A stretch of DNA of 64,000 nucleotides, taken from Lyophyllum atratum (taxonomy: Eukaryota > Basidiomycota > Agaricomycetes > Agaricales > Lyophyllaceae). Position 1 is the stretch's first letter. Every line of letters starts with the position of its first letter. Below the pieces are notes generated by a model, which was not told where the DNA came from, made no database searches, and saw only the letters and a program-made list of their open reading frames with translations. The translations under genes were made by a program, and so were the position numbers. Below are positions 11,515 to 23,924 of the stretch, in pieces. The DNA lies in the NCBI GenBank assembly GCA_014905825.1, contig JACGCN010000029.1, positions 124,001 to 188,000 on the forward strand. Reading direction: 5' to 3'.

Positions 11515-12687
11515 CTACTTACAGTTGACCTCTATGAACGCTTCAACCCCTCTGGCTTCGGTGTACCGGATCTTCTCGAAGGTGCAAGCGCCGGATACCA
11601 GGTGGAGGGACTGATCGGATTCGCTGCCCCCAAATGCAATGACGTGGGATATTTTACGCGTAGACGTCGCGATACAATTTGCCAAAGCCAACATGAAATT
11701 TTCGTTTCTGTCCTGCGGGTTGACGTCCAGGGACCACCGCTCCCAATAGCCATAAAATTCGGATGTTGTCAGCCTACGAAGGGATCGTGGTAAAACGGAG
11801 AACGCATTCGGCGAGAAGCAGCTGTGGTTAGAGACGTGCAAGTGCTCCAACGCAGGCAAACTCTGCAAGACCTGGATGTACGCGCTGTCGAGGTGGCTGA
11901 AGACGCTAATGTTATCGAGGCGCAGACTGCGAAGGCTCGCCGTTGGGGCTGGCCCCATATACGGAAGCCGAGGGGTAAAATTTGGGGACTGGTGGAGAAG
12001 CCCACCAATGAATCGGATATCTAGATGATGAGCGGTGTCCGAACAAACCATCAAGGCGCGGGATATATGGGCTGCAGCATGCTCGTGGTTGCTGTCGAAC
12101 CGGATGGTTTTCAAATCATGAGGGGGTAGGTCCAGTGAGAAGTTCATGACGTGACAATCGCGAAGGTATAGATTCTGCAAGTCCGGGAAGTGACCAAGAA
12201 TAGAAGGTATGATCCCTGGGGCGAATGTCGTGGCAAATGTTGTGGCTCTATGAAGTGGAAGGTCCCACAATGCAAGCGGACACTGGCCGAGGAATAATGT
12301 TTTGAGATTTGGAGTGAGGTGGAGAAACTTCTCCAGACCTTCCTCCAGCACTTTCGACTCGCTCGATAGGTGATAATCCAAGGCTGCACCATGTATAAAC
12401 TGCCCTAGCTCGGGACGCGTTCCAAGTGTCCTTAGGAGGAGGCGCAGGCTTGCTGCAGGCCATTTCGTATGCTTTCGCCCCTTCCAGCCGGTAAAATCTA
12501 GCTGCACATCTCGATACAGAATACGCTCAACCAGCCCCCTCAGTGTCGAGCACACTTTGGAGAATGCACTGAGGGCGAAGCGCGCGTGTGAGAAGTCCGA
12601 GTATCGATCATCGATATAGCGACTTGCGGCCTCTAACACCGGAACCTGAGCGCGTAAGGAGGCCGCGATAAGCTCGAGTATCTCCAT
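11515..12687 (-). CDS. F-box/LRR-like protein
   Basis: A single uninterrupted frame of 390 codons begins MEILELIAASLRAQVPVLEA. The N-terminal LSAFSKVCSTLRGLVERILY resembles the second half of a degenerate F-box. It is followed by repeated hydrophobic segments of leucine-rich-repeat type, such as LTPNLKTLFLGQCPL, FPDLQNLYLRDCHV, LRSLRLDNISVF and LPALEHLHVSNHSC. In Agaricomycetes such proteins are abundant and are thought to be substrate receptors of SCF ubiquitin ligases. The substrate is unknown. The absence of introns is unlike most neighbours. The F-box assignment is an inference from layout. Confidence 0.6.
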   Translation of the reverse strand: MEILELIAASLRAQVPVLEAASRYIDDRYSDFSHARFALSAFSKVCSTLRGLVERILYRDVQLDFTGWKGRKHTKWPAASLRLLLRTLGTRPELGQFIHGAALDYHLSSESKVLEEGLEKFLHLTPNLKTLFLGQCPLALWDLPLHRATTFATTFAPGIIPSILGHFPDLQNLYLRDCHVMNFSLDLPPHDLKTIRFDSNHEHAAAHISRALMVCSDTAHHLDIRFIGGLLHQSPNFTPRLPYMGPAPTASLRSLRLDNISVFSHLDSAYIQVLQSLPALEHLHVSNHSCFSPNAFSVLPRSLRRLTTSEFYGYWERWSLDVNPQDRNENFMLALANCIATSTRKISHVIAFGGSESDQSLHLVSGACTFEKIRYTEARGVEAFIEVNCK

Positions 12688-12747
12688 CGGCAGGTCGAGG
12701 AGAACAATTCGAGGGGGAGGCGCATCGAGGATGGCTGTAGGCGCGCA

Positions 12748-13050
12748 TCAGCCACGATTAGATCCGGTACCAACTCTGTCTGGCTCACCGTGACTAGAAT
12801 AATTAAGATTAAACTGCGATGGCCCTTTCGAATCTGGCGGCAATTCGTCCTCCACCTCGTCATCCGACCCCGGGAAGTGCTCGTCGTACTCGTACGCGCG
12901 GATCGCATGTATACCGTAGCGACGTGCAAAACGGCTTGCAGGAAGGCCTACACTAGGAGGCCAGTATACTGTCTTCTTGAATATCAGCGGTTTGGTGGTC
13001 GAGAGGTTCGGAGCATTTGTGTCGTCAGGCGCCCCATGGTCCTCGTACAC
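12748..13050 (-). CDS. Hypothetical protein, last exon (5' exons unresolved)
   Basis: The frame encodes a clearly protein-like sequence of about 100 residues (VYWPPSVGLPASRFARRYGI, then AYEYDEHFPGSDDEVEDELP). It follows an acceptor TTGACAG at about 13051. An upstream exon around 13098-13200 is likely: a GTATGA donor at about 13098 leaves the right phase in one frame, but no ATG could be fixed with confidence. No known domain was recognised. Confidence 0.35.
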   Translation of the reverse strand: MYEDHGAPDDTNAPNLSTTKPLIFKKTVYWPPSVGLPASRFARRYGIHAIRAYEYDEHFPGSDDEVEDELPPDSKGPSQFNLNYSSHGEPDRVGTGSNRG

Positions 13051-13542
13051 TGTCAACGATTGAGCTCAGACGGTTAGAGCGGATGAGGAGCAATCATACT
13101 ATCAATGGAGACCTGGCCACGAACCGCCGCGCAGGAACGGGCTTGTAGAAGGGAAATACTCGATCCTGGTGGTCGTTATTTGTCCTTGGCCAGGCAGGCC
13201 TTGACATATCTGTTGATTGCTGCAAAAGCTGGCACAAGAAGATAAGATTAGATTCATCTCCAGCGTTGATGAGAATAGCCCTATATCTGTCATTGATAAT
13301 TTTCCGCATCGCTCGAAGTCATTCAAATCACGCCGGCCCATAGGAATCATGGAGTAGAATCGTGAATTGATGGCGTAGTATAAAGTAACAACAGAGAGGA
13401 TTATACGAGAGTACAGACAACAACGGATGAGGGAACTCGAGTGGTGGCACATTGACACAAGACAGAACGTAACCATATGAACAGGGTGTAGGTATGATGC
13501 AAGAAAGGGAAGGGGAGAAGAGAAGAGGTTGGGACGGAGACT

Positions 13543-16500
13543 CTAAAGCTCGTCGTCGGTGATCTCCTCACCACGCTTCTTCCGTGCCATACGCTCCTTC
13601 TTGAGCTGTGGGAAGAAGAAATCCATGTAAGTATCGAAAGACATATATATGAATAAGCGGATGACGAACCTTCCGTGCTTCCGACGCTGTGAGCTTCTTC
13701 TGCTTCTTGTTGTCGATCTTGTTGCCCATAGCATCGTACATTACATCTTCTTCACCCTCGTTCTTGTCAATACGGGGGCCGGAACCCTGTCCCTCGACCC
13801 AGTTGTGGCCGGAGGCCTCCAAGCGACCATCGCGCATGGCCCAAACTCTGAACAATGGAATGAGTCAATGATCAAGGAAAGACACGATGAGGACGTACTC
13901 TTTGCACAGCGACTCGGAGAAGTCACGGTTGTGGGTGATGACGAGCACACCACCCTCGAAGACCTTGAGGGCCTCGATGAGCGCAGCGAGCGACTCACGA
14001 TCGAGGTAGTCTGAATATCAAAGTCAGCTGAGAGATCTAACTTTGGAAAGCAAAAAACGCACTGGTAGGCTCATCCAAGCAGATGATGTGGGGACGACGC
14101 CATGTAGCAGCGCCGAGGACGATCTTGACCTTCTGACCACCAGAGAGACCACGCATGGTGTTGTGCGAGACGAACTCGGGCTCGAGACCGAAGTCAGCGA
14201 AGTGCTTCTCAATCTCCCGACGAACGAGGGGACGGAGAAGACCGAGACGCTGGGCCTCACGGGTGTCGACCTCGAGAACTTTCTGTAAACAGGAAAAAAT
14301 CAATATCAAGACAGTGAGTTGACGATGGACGAGGAGACGAACCTTCTCGTAGCCACGCTTGATGAGATCATCACGGGGCAGCCAGACATTCTCAGACGAG
14401 GAAAGGGCCTTGAACGAGACTTCGTACTCGTAGGACTGCTTCAGCTTCTTGCGGGCAACGATCTCGTCGATGATCCTCTTCGCGCCCTCGACGATGACGA
14501 TGGAGCCATCCTTCATCTTCTGTGCCTCCTCCTCGGAGATCTGGCGATTGGCCTTCATCATCTCCTCCAAATCCTCACCAGTCTGGTAACGCCACAGCAT
14601 GTACTCGAGGGGCGTCTTGTCGAGATGGTTATCGATATGGTGGAAGGCGTGCTGAGCAACGTAGCCGATGACCAAGTTAGGGTGCTTCCAGGTCTCTCCA
14701 CCCTTGTTGGGCTCCATGTCGCCGATGAGGAGCTTGACGAGGGTCGACTTGCCGGAACCGTTAGGCCCGAGAACGGCAACACGGGAAGACAGAGAGACTT
14801 GGAGCGTGATGTCCCAGAGCTGCTGGACGGGCTGGGTCGGGTATTGGAAGCCGACTTTGCGCCTGAAGACGAAAAAATAGAGTAAGTCACTTGTAACGAA
14901 GAAGGCACGAGGCAACGCACATCTTGAGCAAACTCTTCTCCTTGGTCTTAACACCCTCAAGCAGAGGAGGGTCGGGGAGCTTGAACCTGTAGTCCTCAGC
15001 CGCCTCGAGAGTGTAGTACGACTTGGCCTCAGGGACCTGGGCGACGAACTTCTCGAGGTTACCGCGATATCTGCGGAGCTTGAAACGGTTGAGATGCAGA
15101 ACGTCGGTGATGGTGTTGTTCAAGAAGCCGGAGTCGTGCGAGACGATGACTGTAAGTTTAGATTAGTAACTTAGGCAATATGGATGATCTAAGAACATAC
15201 TGGAAGTGCAAGTCTTGAGGTTGGTGAGGTAGCCCTCCAACCATGCAACGTTGACGACGTCAAGATGGTTAGTCGGCTCGTCGAGGAGCAGGATGTCAGC
15301 CTTGAAGAGCATGGCACGAGCAAGGGCAAGCTTCATCTTCCAACCACCAGACAAGCTACCGATGGCCTGAGCTTGACGCTCATCGGAGAAGCCGACGGAA
15401 GCGAGGGTTTCGATGATCTCCTCGCGGCCGGCTTGGATGCGGGTGTCCGAAACAATAAATTCGAGGACGGAAGTGTCTTCCTCGCTACCATCGATATCGT
15501 GCTCGACGTAGAAGGTGCGGACTTCATCGGGAGAGGGGAAGCCCTCGACTTGGCTGTAGGCGAGAAAGTGAGCAAGCTGGTGTAAGCATGAGATGCATGA
15601 TGACATACCCGTTGGTGATAGCCCTCATGAGGGTCGACTTTCCGGTACCGTTCTTACCGCACAGACCGTAGCGGTGGCCACGCTTGAGACGGAGGGTAGC
15701 GGTGTTGAGCAGGATCTTGGCACCATAAGCCAGGGAGAATTGGCAGTTGCAAAGGTCTTCGCCTTCCTCCTCATCCTCGAGCACCTCCTCTTCCTCGAGA
15801 CCTTCAGTCGCAGAGCGGACAACCCATTCGCGAGTAACAGTGACGGGATCGGGGGTGGCAGAGACGAAGGCAAGGAAGGGTGCGAGATCATCCCATTGAG
15901 GAACTTCGAAATTCTTGGCGTTGACGAGGTTCGCGGCGAGGTGGGAAGTGTAGATGGTCGAGACGTGTGCAACGGAGATCTCGGAGCCAAGCTTCTTGTA
16001 GATGGCGACCAGGGAGTGGGCCAAAGCACCACCCTCGGCTTGCTTGAGGGGTGCAAGATCGGAACCATCACCGTTGGGGACCTCACCGACTTGACGGAGG
16101 GTGGCGATAGCCTTGTTGACAACACCGCGGGCTTCTGGGTCACCAATGGTCTGCTCCACCTTGATGAGGCCTGGGAGAAGCTTTGGCAGGAAGGGGCGGA
16201 CGGTAACGGGGGAGTCGACGAGCTTGGCCATGTTGTCGACGATACTAAAAATACAGTCAGTTTCCATGCTGACACATCTTAGAGTAAAAAAAAAACTTAC
16301 ACTGCGACCTTACGCTTGGTGGCGGTCAACTTCTCGGAGAGACCACGAGACAGTAGGGGAACCATAAGGGATAGGGTGGGCGAGTCTACTTCGGAAACGA
16401 ATGTGGTGGCCGAGAGGAGGGCGATGGTACCAGGCACCTCCTCGACGGGATTAATGAGAGCCTTGATAAGAGCCGGAATAAAGCGTTCTATGTCCTTGTT

Positions 16501-17160
16501 TGACACCAGTGCGGTGGCCTTCGTAAGCGAGTCGCGGGCAGCCTTCTTCACGTCAGCCTTGGTATCCCAAATGGCTTCAGCAAGGACCGGGACGATCTCA
16601 GGCATGAGTTTGGCCATCTGGACGGGGGCGCTCACAACGAGCTGGTTGAGGATGATAAGCGATCCCGTTTTGATTTGCCATTTCCCGGCGGTTTTGATTT
16701 CATGAAGAATGGCGGGGAGGATGAGTGCGGTAGCCCATGGGTTCATAGCAGCAACGTATTCCCGAACCGCTTCGACGGCAGCTGTCCTGACAGCGGGCAT
16801 CTTGTCGGCAAAGGCTTCGAGGAGAGCATTGTAGATGCCAGAGTCGATAAAAGTGGGCTCGAGTGCCTTGACGGAGCCAGACTTCACGATGAGGGAGATG
16901 GCATCAGCAGCGCCCTCGCGGGCAGCGGGTGATTTTTTGTCAGCGAGTGCCTTGATAACGGCATCGGCAAATCCGACAGATTGGAGAGCCGAGGGGCCTT
17001 CTTTTTGGGCGACGGCAGCCAGAGACTGGGCTGCGGATTCGCGGGCAGATTTATCAGCGACGAAAAGAGCTGAAACGTCGATTTGGCCGTCCATATTGGC
17101 GGCAGCCTTCAGCGAGGCAGGGGAAGGAGTTGCGGTGGATGAAGCGGTAACAGCAGGCAT
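13543..17160 (-). CDS. YEF3: Translation elongation factor EF-3 (ABCF-type ATPase)
   Basis: EF-3 is the fungus-specific ribosome ATPase that helps release E-site tRNA during each elongation cycle. The ATG at 17158-17160 opens [20 protein letters not shown]. The first about 330 residues are HEAT repeats (for example [20 protein letters not shown], then [20 protein letters not shown]). A four-helix region precedes the first ABC domain, with Walker [10 protein letters not shown], signature LSGGWKMK and Walker [12 protein letters not shown]. The second ABC domain has GPNGSGKST and then a chromodomain-like insertion after [20 protein letters not shown]. Its signature is LSGGQKVK and its Walker B is IICLDEPT. 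The C-terminus is lysine-rich and ends [12 protein letters not shown] at 13543. About seven short introns interrupt the gene. Confidence 0.97.
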
Positions 17161-17621
17161 GTCTGGTATCTGAAGAGGGAGGGAGTTTAGCGCAAGACAC
17201 GAGGAAAAGGAGGGCAAGCGCACCTTTGAGGGCTGTAGTAGATCTCTAGGTCGTTACTGGCAGACGAAGGCTGGCAAGAAACAAAGTACGCTCTATATCT
17301 AGGGGGGCAAAAATGCCTGCAGGCTCGGTTATCAGTACGGCTGGTTTCAACGAGGCGAGGGCGATGTGATTTACCTCTAAGCGGGGGAGAGAAAGAAAGA
17401 GGTGAAGGTAGGGAAAAGAGAGTGATAATTTCCGATTAGCAGATTTTTAATCCCTGAGCGGAGTTCGAAAAAATTGCAAACATTCAGTCCGAACGGAGCA
17501 ATTTGCTCATCCCGTGACGCGCGGTGGCATCAGGAATGCGGGGTAGCTTGGACCTGGCAATGACCCTGAATATGCAGAAGGTGCTGGTATACGAGATCTA
17601 GCTACTACAGAAGGGGAAAAT
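17161..17621. other. Intergenic: EF-3 promoter and VPH1 3' end
   Basis: The stretch upstream of the EF-3 start has purine-rich runs and possibly 5'-leader introns, as is usual for highly expressed translation genes. No further coding sequence was recognised. Confidence 0.5.
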
Positions 17622-20600
17622 CTATTCCTTCACCTCGTTATCGACGAATGTTAGAGGTGTGAAAGCCTAGAAAGTGACGAGGGAGGGATCAGCCATCACA
17701 TCGAACAGATAAGAAGATGCCAAAGATGCTCACATGTCCACCGCCTTGGAAGTGTTTGCTGTTTGCTTCTACCCAATGCAGCCGAAGCGCATGCAAAAAC
17801 GCCGACAGGCCCTGACAACAATATCAGCACAAGGCAGACCAATAGATGCAAACAAAGACGCTATACCTCCATGATGCACAGAATGAATATCGTTGCGAGG
17901 AACCAGAAGATCCCAATCAGGATCAAAGCGAACCAGTCGAGCAGGGACGCTGGCAAGATAAACGGCCCTATGGTCATGGACCATAGCACCTCGGAGAGTT
18001 GGGCATGCGCAAGCGAGAGCGCCCACAGCCGCAGGTAGGACGCCGTGTGCGAGATACACCCCAAGCAAAACTCGATTGTGTGAATTACTTGATGAATCAC
18101 AACCTCCCCGAAGTCGTGGTCTTCCTGCAATAAAACGTGGTCAGGATGTGACAACAACGCAACAACAAAAATGGGGTACTTACATGTTCCTCATCCGCAT
18201 CTTCGGCAATGGCCCTTCCATTACCCTCTTCTTCAGCCTCGAGGACATCGTCCGGCTCGTCCCTAGGAGCATCGCCCAATCCTCTATATCCTTGATGTTC
18301 GGTGCGTTTCATCTCTCTCCAAGTGAGGTACGGCTTGGTGATCAACAACCAAGGCACGCACAACGCTGCCAACAATAACAGAACTGACTGCACGATTCCT
18401 TGTCCTGGGTACAACCGCAACTCCGGCTTTATCGTGCCAGGTTCCAAAAACATGGCGATGAGCATGTTAAGAAGCGAAGGCGGCTCTAGGGAGGACTGAG
18501 TCCAATCAACGGACCACTTGTAAAGAATGCACACGGTGAGGTAGCCGAAGATGGATTGCAGGAAAAGCATCTGCGGAATGAAATTGGCGTAAATATCGAC
18601 TGGGCGTTTGAACCGGAGGTGATTTGGGATCTGAAGACAAAGCGCAAACGTCATCTGTGGGCATGCACGTCATGTCAGAACCGGACCCGTATGCATCCTT
18701 GAAAAACCTTACGTGAATCACTCCAAGTACAATCGACATTTTCATCTTGTACGAATTGGTGAACACAAGCCCGTTGTCAGCCTCGTGCCATGCAGGATCC
18801 AGACCGAAGGGATAAACGTGCCCAGTGGGCTCAGCCACGATGATAGTCGCATTGTCGTCCGGAAATCTCCACCCAGAATGCCACAAATGGAGTGACTTCG
18901 AGAAAAGGTCGTTGTAAATGAGACCCGTGTACATCGAAAACAAGCCCATCAAAAGGATGATGTATCGGCCGCTGTCAGATCGATAGCGGTTATGAAAGGT
19001 GAATGCTATGGATGAAAAACATGACTCACAAGAAGAATTGCCCCATAATCTAAGGGTGTACTTATCAGCATAGCGTCGCTGAAGACGTATGGCGGCTGAG
19101 ACTTACCTCGCCAAGGTCCTGTTTTGCGAGTCTCCTTTCACGCAGAATCATATAAAGGGCTGCGCAAAAGATCAAAAATCCATGGCCTATGTCACCGAAC
19201 ATGACTGCGAACAGGAAAGGGAAGGTGGTGATGGCAAAAAGACCAGGATTGACTTCTTGATATGCTGCGGTTCCGTAGCTGTCCATGATAGTCTGGAAGC
19301 CTTCAGTAAACTTGTTGGTGCGAATGAAGGTGGGAGGGGTCTTGTTGGTGCGGAGCTCGTGCAAGATGGGCGGAACGCTGGTGCCAGATTCCTCCTACAG
19401 CGATTTCGTGAGATCAGGTCACGATGGCAATCGACCTGAAACTCACTGTGGCATGCCTCAACGCTAGCTGGATGTTCGTAATATCTATAGTCGGCACCCA
19501 TCCTTCAGCAATGAGAGTCTTCCTCCTAACATCGTAGTTGAAGAGGTTGAGGGTCTCGTATATCAGCTTCTCCTTCCTGACGACGTCCTGCCAGCTGCGC
19601 AACTTCTCTCCCAGCTTGAGGAGTTCTATACGCCGATTCGACCCAGTGCTGTAAAGGACAGTTTGAAGATCCTCCAAACGCTCCGTCACCTCGCGAAGCG
19701 ATTCGGAGCGTTTGTCAGCGTTTGCGTCGATAGGGTACAGAGTTGCGCCCATGGATTCAGCGACCTTGCGAATCTTGGCAAGGAGGGCGTCACCGTGGGC
19801 GAAGATGATGAAAACATTCTTGCGAGTCTCCTCCCCAGTCACAGGGTCGACGAAGGGCTCCTCTATGTCGGTGTGGTTCATGTAAAGGTTACCACGAAGG
19901 ACACGCCAGAGGACTCTTTCGAAGGTAGGAACGCGGGCACGGTCGATAGTGCCTGCAACGAACCTTCGCGAGAAATAGTCAAATTAAAGACCAAAAATCA
20001 TACACGCTATAACTTACTCAAGATCGAATTGAACATTGGAGGATGAGTACTGATGCTCACGCTCATCATGTTGGAGAAGAGGAGCAGAACTGTCGTCGAA
20101 AGACGACCTGATGTTGATGTGGTCGTCTTGGGCCTGTGAAGGTTTGTCAATCCCGCAACATCGCAACAGAGAGCGAGGCACGGACCTTGTCGAAAAACAC
20201 AGCGGTCTCTCGTAAGACATGCTTAGCCTCAATAAGCTCCTTCATCCTCTCACTAAGCGTCCGGTAACTGTCGTTCATCTTGACGAGTCTAGACTCATGC
20301 TCAGCTAGGGTGACGTCAAGTTCGTCGATGGTTTGCGCAGCACGGGGGCCCACGGTAATTAACGGGGCCGAGTCGTACAAGGGGCGAACGGGGACGACGT
20401 CCTTCTCGTTCTCGATCTGGCTAGCGAAGAAACGGACCCGACGAGCCATCTCGTCGATACGCCGAATCTCCCCGACGAAAGAGCGTTGAAATGGATTGAC
20501 GCTGGGGTTCAACTGCGACGCGTAATACTCGTCAGTCAATAATATAAGACTAGTGGTATCAGATAGTTTACATCTTTGAATTGGACATTGCCAAGTTCAC

Positions 20601-20759
20601 CGAGCTCAGCGACAGTATCATGAGCAACTTCAGTCGGTACAAAAAGCTGCACCAGGCTCATCGGTTCCGAACCTGCGCACAAATTTCAGTTCAGTTCGGC
20701 AAACACGGGACAATGGCTACACCGAACTTACGGAACGGATTGGGGTATTCGTCTGCCAT
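17622..20759 (-). CDS. VPH1: V-type proton ATPase subunit a
   Basis: Subunit a forms the proton half-channels of the membrane V0 sector in vacuoles and other acidic organelles. The ATG at 20757-20759 opens MADEYPNPF, followed by an intron and [20 protein letters not shown] with [12 protein letters not shown]. The cytosolic half includes coiled-coil stretches ([20 protein letters not shown]) and [17 protein letters not shown]. The membrane half has [32 protein letters not shown] and [15 protein letters not shown]. It also has [20 protein letters not shown], which carries the conserved arginine needed for proton transfer. The last exon ends [13 protein letters not shown] with the stop at 17622-17624. 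About ten short introns are present. Only one paralogue is seen here. Confidence 0.96.
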
Positions 20760-21401
20760 TAGAGCCAGCCAATGATTCGAGAAAGTGTGGGGTTATGAAG
20801 TTGTGATTGTTGGCAGGAGCAAGCGTGGATGTTTGCGTTGCTTTCGTCTTATTGACGATTGTTTGTCAGCAACTTCAAATAATGGCTCCCTCCGCTATTT
20901 ACTTTTTGACGCTAACTCAGACTGGATGTTCTGATTTTCAAATGGATCGAGATTGACCACGCTATAACATGGGACAGTCGAATTACTGCTACACTGCTAC
21001 AAGGCGTACGCAGTACAGCAAGTCCTCTCTGCAAACATGAACCTGCTCGGAGAGTCGGAATGATCACCAGCAAATAGTGTAGCATGAGGTCCTAAAATGA
21101 CCTGCAGCTGCTCTGGGTTATCGACATTCCGAACAGGGCTATCCACGTTGCGCAATTTCACCCTTCCTACAGTCAGGCAAGGACGCTCGCCCAAGTCTCG
21201 AGGCGAGAAATGCGGCTCTGGGCATGAATCTGACGATGTGATGTACTCGTTCGAATTCTGCGTCAAATCAATCCTCAGCTTGTCGTGAGGGTATGCTCAA
21301 CTTTAGCAGATCTGTGTGTTTCGTCATGATGATATAAACTATTTGAAAACATTTGTGACGATTCTGAATGTAGGATTCAGAGTTGGACAAGAAAAATACC
21401 T
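20760..21401. other. Intergenic, no gene seen
   Basis: This lies between the VPH1 start and the end of the first DUF4246 gene. Small open frames are present but none is recognisable. Confidence 0.45.
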
Positions 21402-23477
21402 CTAATGTTCACATAGCGAAAACGTATGCTGCTTGAACGCCTCGCCGTGCATAACCACGAATACCTTCCGCTCTTCCATCAGTTTGAGCCGCAACTCCTT
21501 AGCCTCCTCCAAACCGATTGGGAACTCTTCGACGTCACCAAATATATGTTCCTGTATTTCGACCGGGAGTGCATCGAGTGCGCTATTCCTCTCTCTGACA
21601 GCAGCACTCCACCAATCTCTTTGCTGACATGGCACATTGGCGGTAGATATGATGCTTATGTTTGGGTCGACAAGGAAGAGAGCGAGTATTTTTCGATGAC
21701 CAGGCTTCGTATGGTCTACCAGTTGAAATGGTTGGACTTGATGCTGGAGTACATTGGGCCACGTAAGGAGGCGGCCTTCGGGCGTGGAGACAGCTCCGAC
21801 GTATTGAACACCTGGACCACTTCTTTCGCATCCATATACCTCTTGTAGCCAGACCGTATCCTGCGATGTGCCAGCCAGATATGTGTCTGATTGTTGGCGA
21901 AATGCAAGTTGGCTGGCAGTGATATTTTCGCTGTCGTAGTAATATATCGCTGAAGCACAAATGTGTTCATTCTATGCATTTGGTCAGACTATTTAGATAG
22001 ATCAAAAGCGATTTTACAACTCACTAGCTGGCCTTCAACATGCCAAGAGCCCCCGTCGTATCTGGGCTTTTCGGGCGTTAGATGGATATTCGCAAGCTTG
22101 ACGATTATCTGAAGGCCTCGATCTGCGTAATCTTTCCAGATGTTCACATGCCCATCCTGTGCGGCATTTTGGGAACTCTCCACGAAATCTAGACAGTAAC
22201 TGGAATTCGAAGGCACAAAAGCTCCAGGCTCGGGTTTAACGACGATGCGATTGTCGTACCACCAGTCTTCTCTCCGACTATAAAGATCGTCCTCGTCCTC
22301 GCCCTCCTCCGGCTGTGGTCCCACAGTCGAATCAGGCCAATTTTCAAGATCGGGGTCATATTCCCAGGGGACGTCTGGGAAGCGGTTGTATCGATGGTCT
22401 GCATGTTCCAAAGGTGTGAGAGTCATGTTCCACAAAGGAATCGTATGAGAGATGATCTCTTCGATGACACCGTATAGCTTCTTGTGTTTGCCAGGGTGAA
22501 GATTATTGATGTAGCTCATAATCCTGTAGGGAGAGTGAGAACAGCGAGGACCCGGAAGATATTGTAACCTTACTTCACATGGCCTTCACCACCGGAAATA
22601 TCGACGTCGCAGGGTAACCATTGAAATTGTCTGCTGAAGGGGGGTGCAGAGATGTGTGGATCTGACCAATCATACAAAGGTTTATCAGGCACAACAGTCT
22701 CGTCCTCCGGAGGTATGGGGATGACCACCCCTTCTCCACTCCATTTGACACAGTCATCAAGACCAACTAGGCAGTCTGGAAGGATCCGCGTACGCCCGTA
22801 AGTCAAAGGAAAGAGTGACGGATGTACGACATCAAGAACTTTGCCATCGGACCCAGGGTGCCAGTCCATGTCTCGTGCAGGGACGTTTTCGAGCGGGGCG
22901 ATGGCGGCCTTCAAAGCCTCCTTAAGCAACTCGGGAATGGCAGTGTCAGATTTCACGACATCGCCATTGTAAACGCTGACTGCGCCGGTCTTCTCGAAGA
23001 TCGTTGCCTTATACCGAAGCTCCGCAATACACCAGTCGACCATCTTCTCCGTGATGTCATGTCCATTGTCGTTGGCAAGGGCCTCCGCCTTCCATTTCGA
23101 TGTGATCGTCTCATCGAACACCTGGTGTACATATTATCCCTGCAGTTTCCGGTCGAAAATTTGGCGGCACTAGCCTTTTGGTGCCAATTCGGCTTATCGG
23201 TAAGGTGGTTCATGAATTGTAGCATCGTGAATTCGCGTAGCGTCGTGATTGGAAACCTAGGTGGCAGCCCGTCAGTCGCCCTCTCCATCCGTCGAAACCT
23301 TGATATCACGTACTCCACAGTCCCATCCCTCAGTTCCACGCTATGAAGGGCACTCCTGAAGAGATCGCGCCCGTCGCCGTTGCTTTTTCGAGGAATGAAG
23401 TTGAAAGGTAATCCGAAACCAGGCAGCTTGATTGTATCAGATGGTGAAGCATCCGACTTGGCAGCGCCTAAAGACAT
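21402..23477 (-). CDS. DUF4246 family protein, copy A
   Basis: This is one of three paralogues in the window, all on the minus strand. It opens MSLGAAKSDASPSD, followed by KLPGFGLPFNFIPRKSNGDG. An intron with donor GTACGTGA near 23330 removes an otherwise odd stretch and gives LRDGTVE joined to FPITTLREFTML. Later exons carry FDETITSKWKAEAL, MVDWCIAELRYKA, WHPGSDGKVLDVVHPSLFPL, SYINNLHPGKHKKLYGVIEE, HTIPLWNMTLTPLE and GGSWHVEGQL. They continue with NEHICASAIYYYDSENITAS, WPNVLQHQVQPF and KPGHRKILALFLVDPN, ending HTFSLCEH at 21402. The family has no assigned function. The H-x-E, distal H and R pattern resembles Fe(II)/2-oxoglutarate dioxygenases (inference). No signal peptide was seen. Confidence 0.88.
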
Positions 23478-23924
23478 AGTAGAAAGGTCAGTGGGAAGGA
23501 ACAAAAGCTTTGGAGAGTCATATATTAAACAAGCATACGAGTAGGAATCTAGGGTCTTCAGCTTCCGAGATCAAAACGTGGAGGTGTAGATGACATGACA
23601 TGCCGATGGGCCTTGAAGTGTTGTGATGGTTGTTTGATTCCTGGAGTCATACTATGGGCCTATGCTGTGCGTCTAACTTCAATATTCCCTGGCCATTGAA
23701 CCTGCTTACGGTCTGGTTGTGCGCGTACACGAAGGCTGGCTTCTTAAAACAGCCCTCAGTCCCTATTACTGCACTTCGAGATCTTTGGGGATTCCGAGTA
23801 ACAAGGGCACAAGGATGGAGAAGACTGATCACTGAGTGCAGACCCGCACTGGCAAGGAGTTGGTGAGGAATTCAACGCCAAAGATAGCCTCCGATTACCG
23901 ATACTCGAGTACATATCATCACGT

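Noticed and set aside
13649..16367. Several long plus-strand frames opposite EF-3 (for example 15593-16282 and 14319-14885)
   Set aside because: The minus strand encodes a complete, highly conserved EF-3 with all motifs. The opposite frames follow its codon bias and have no known domain.
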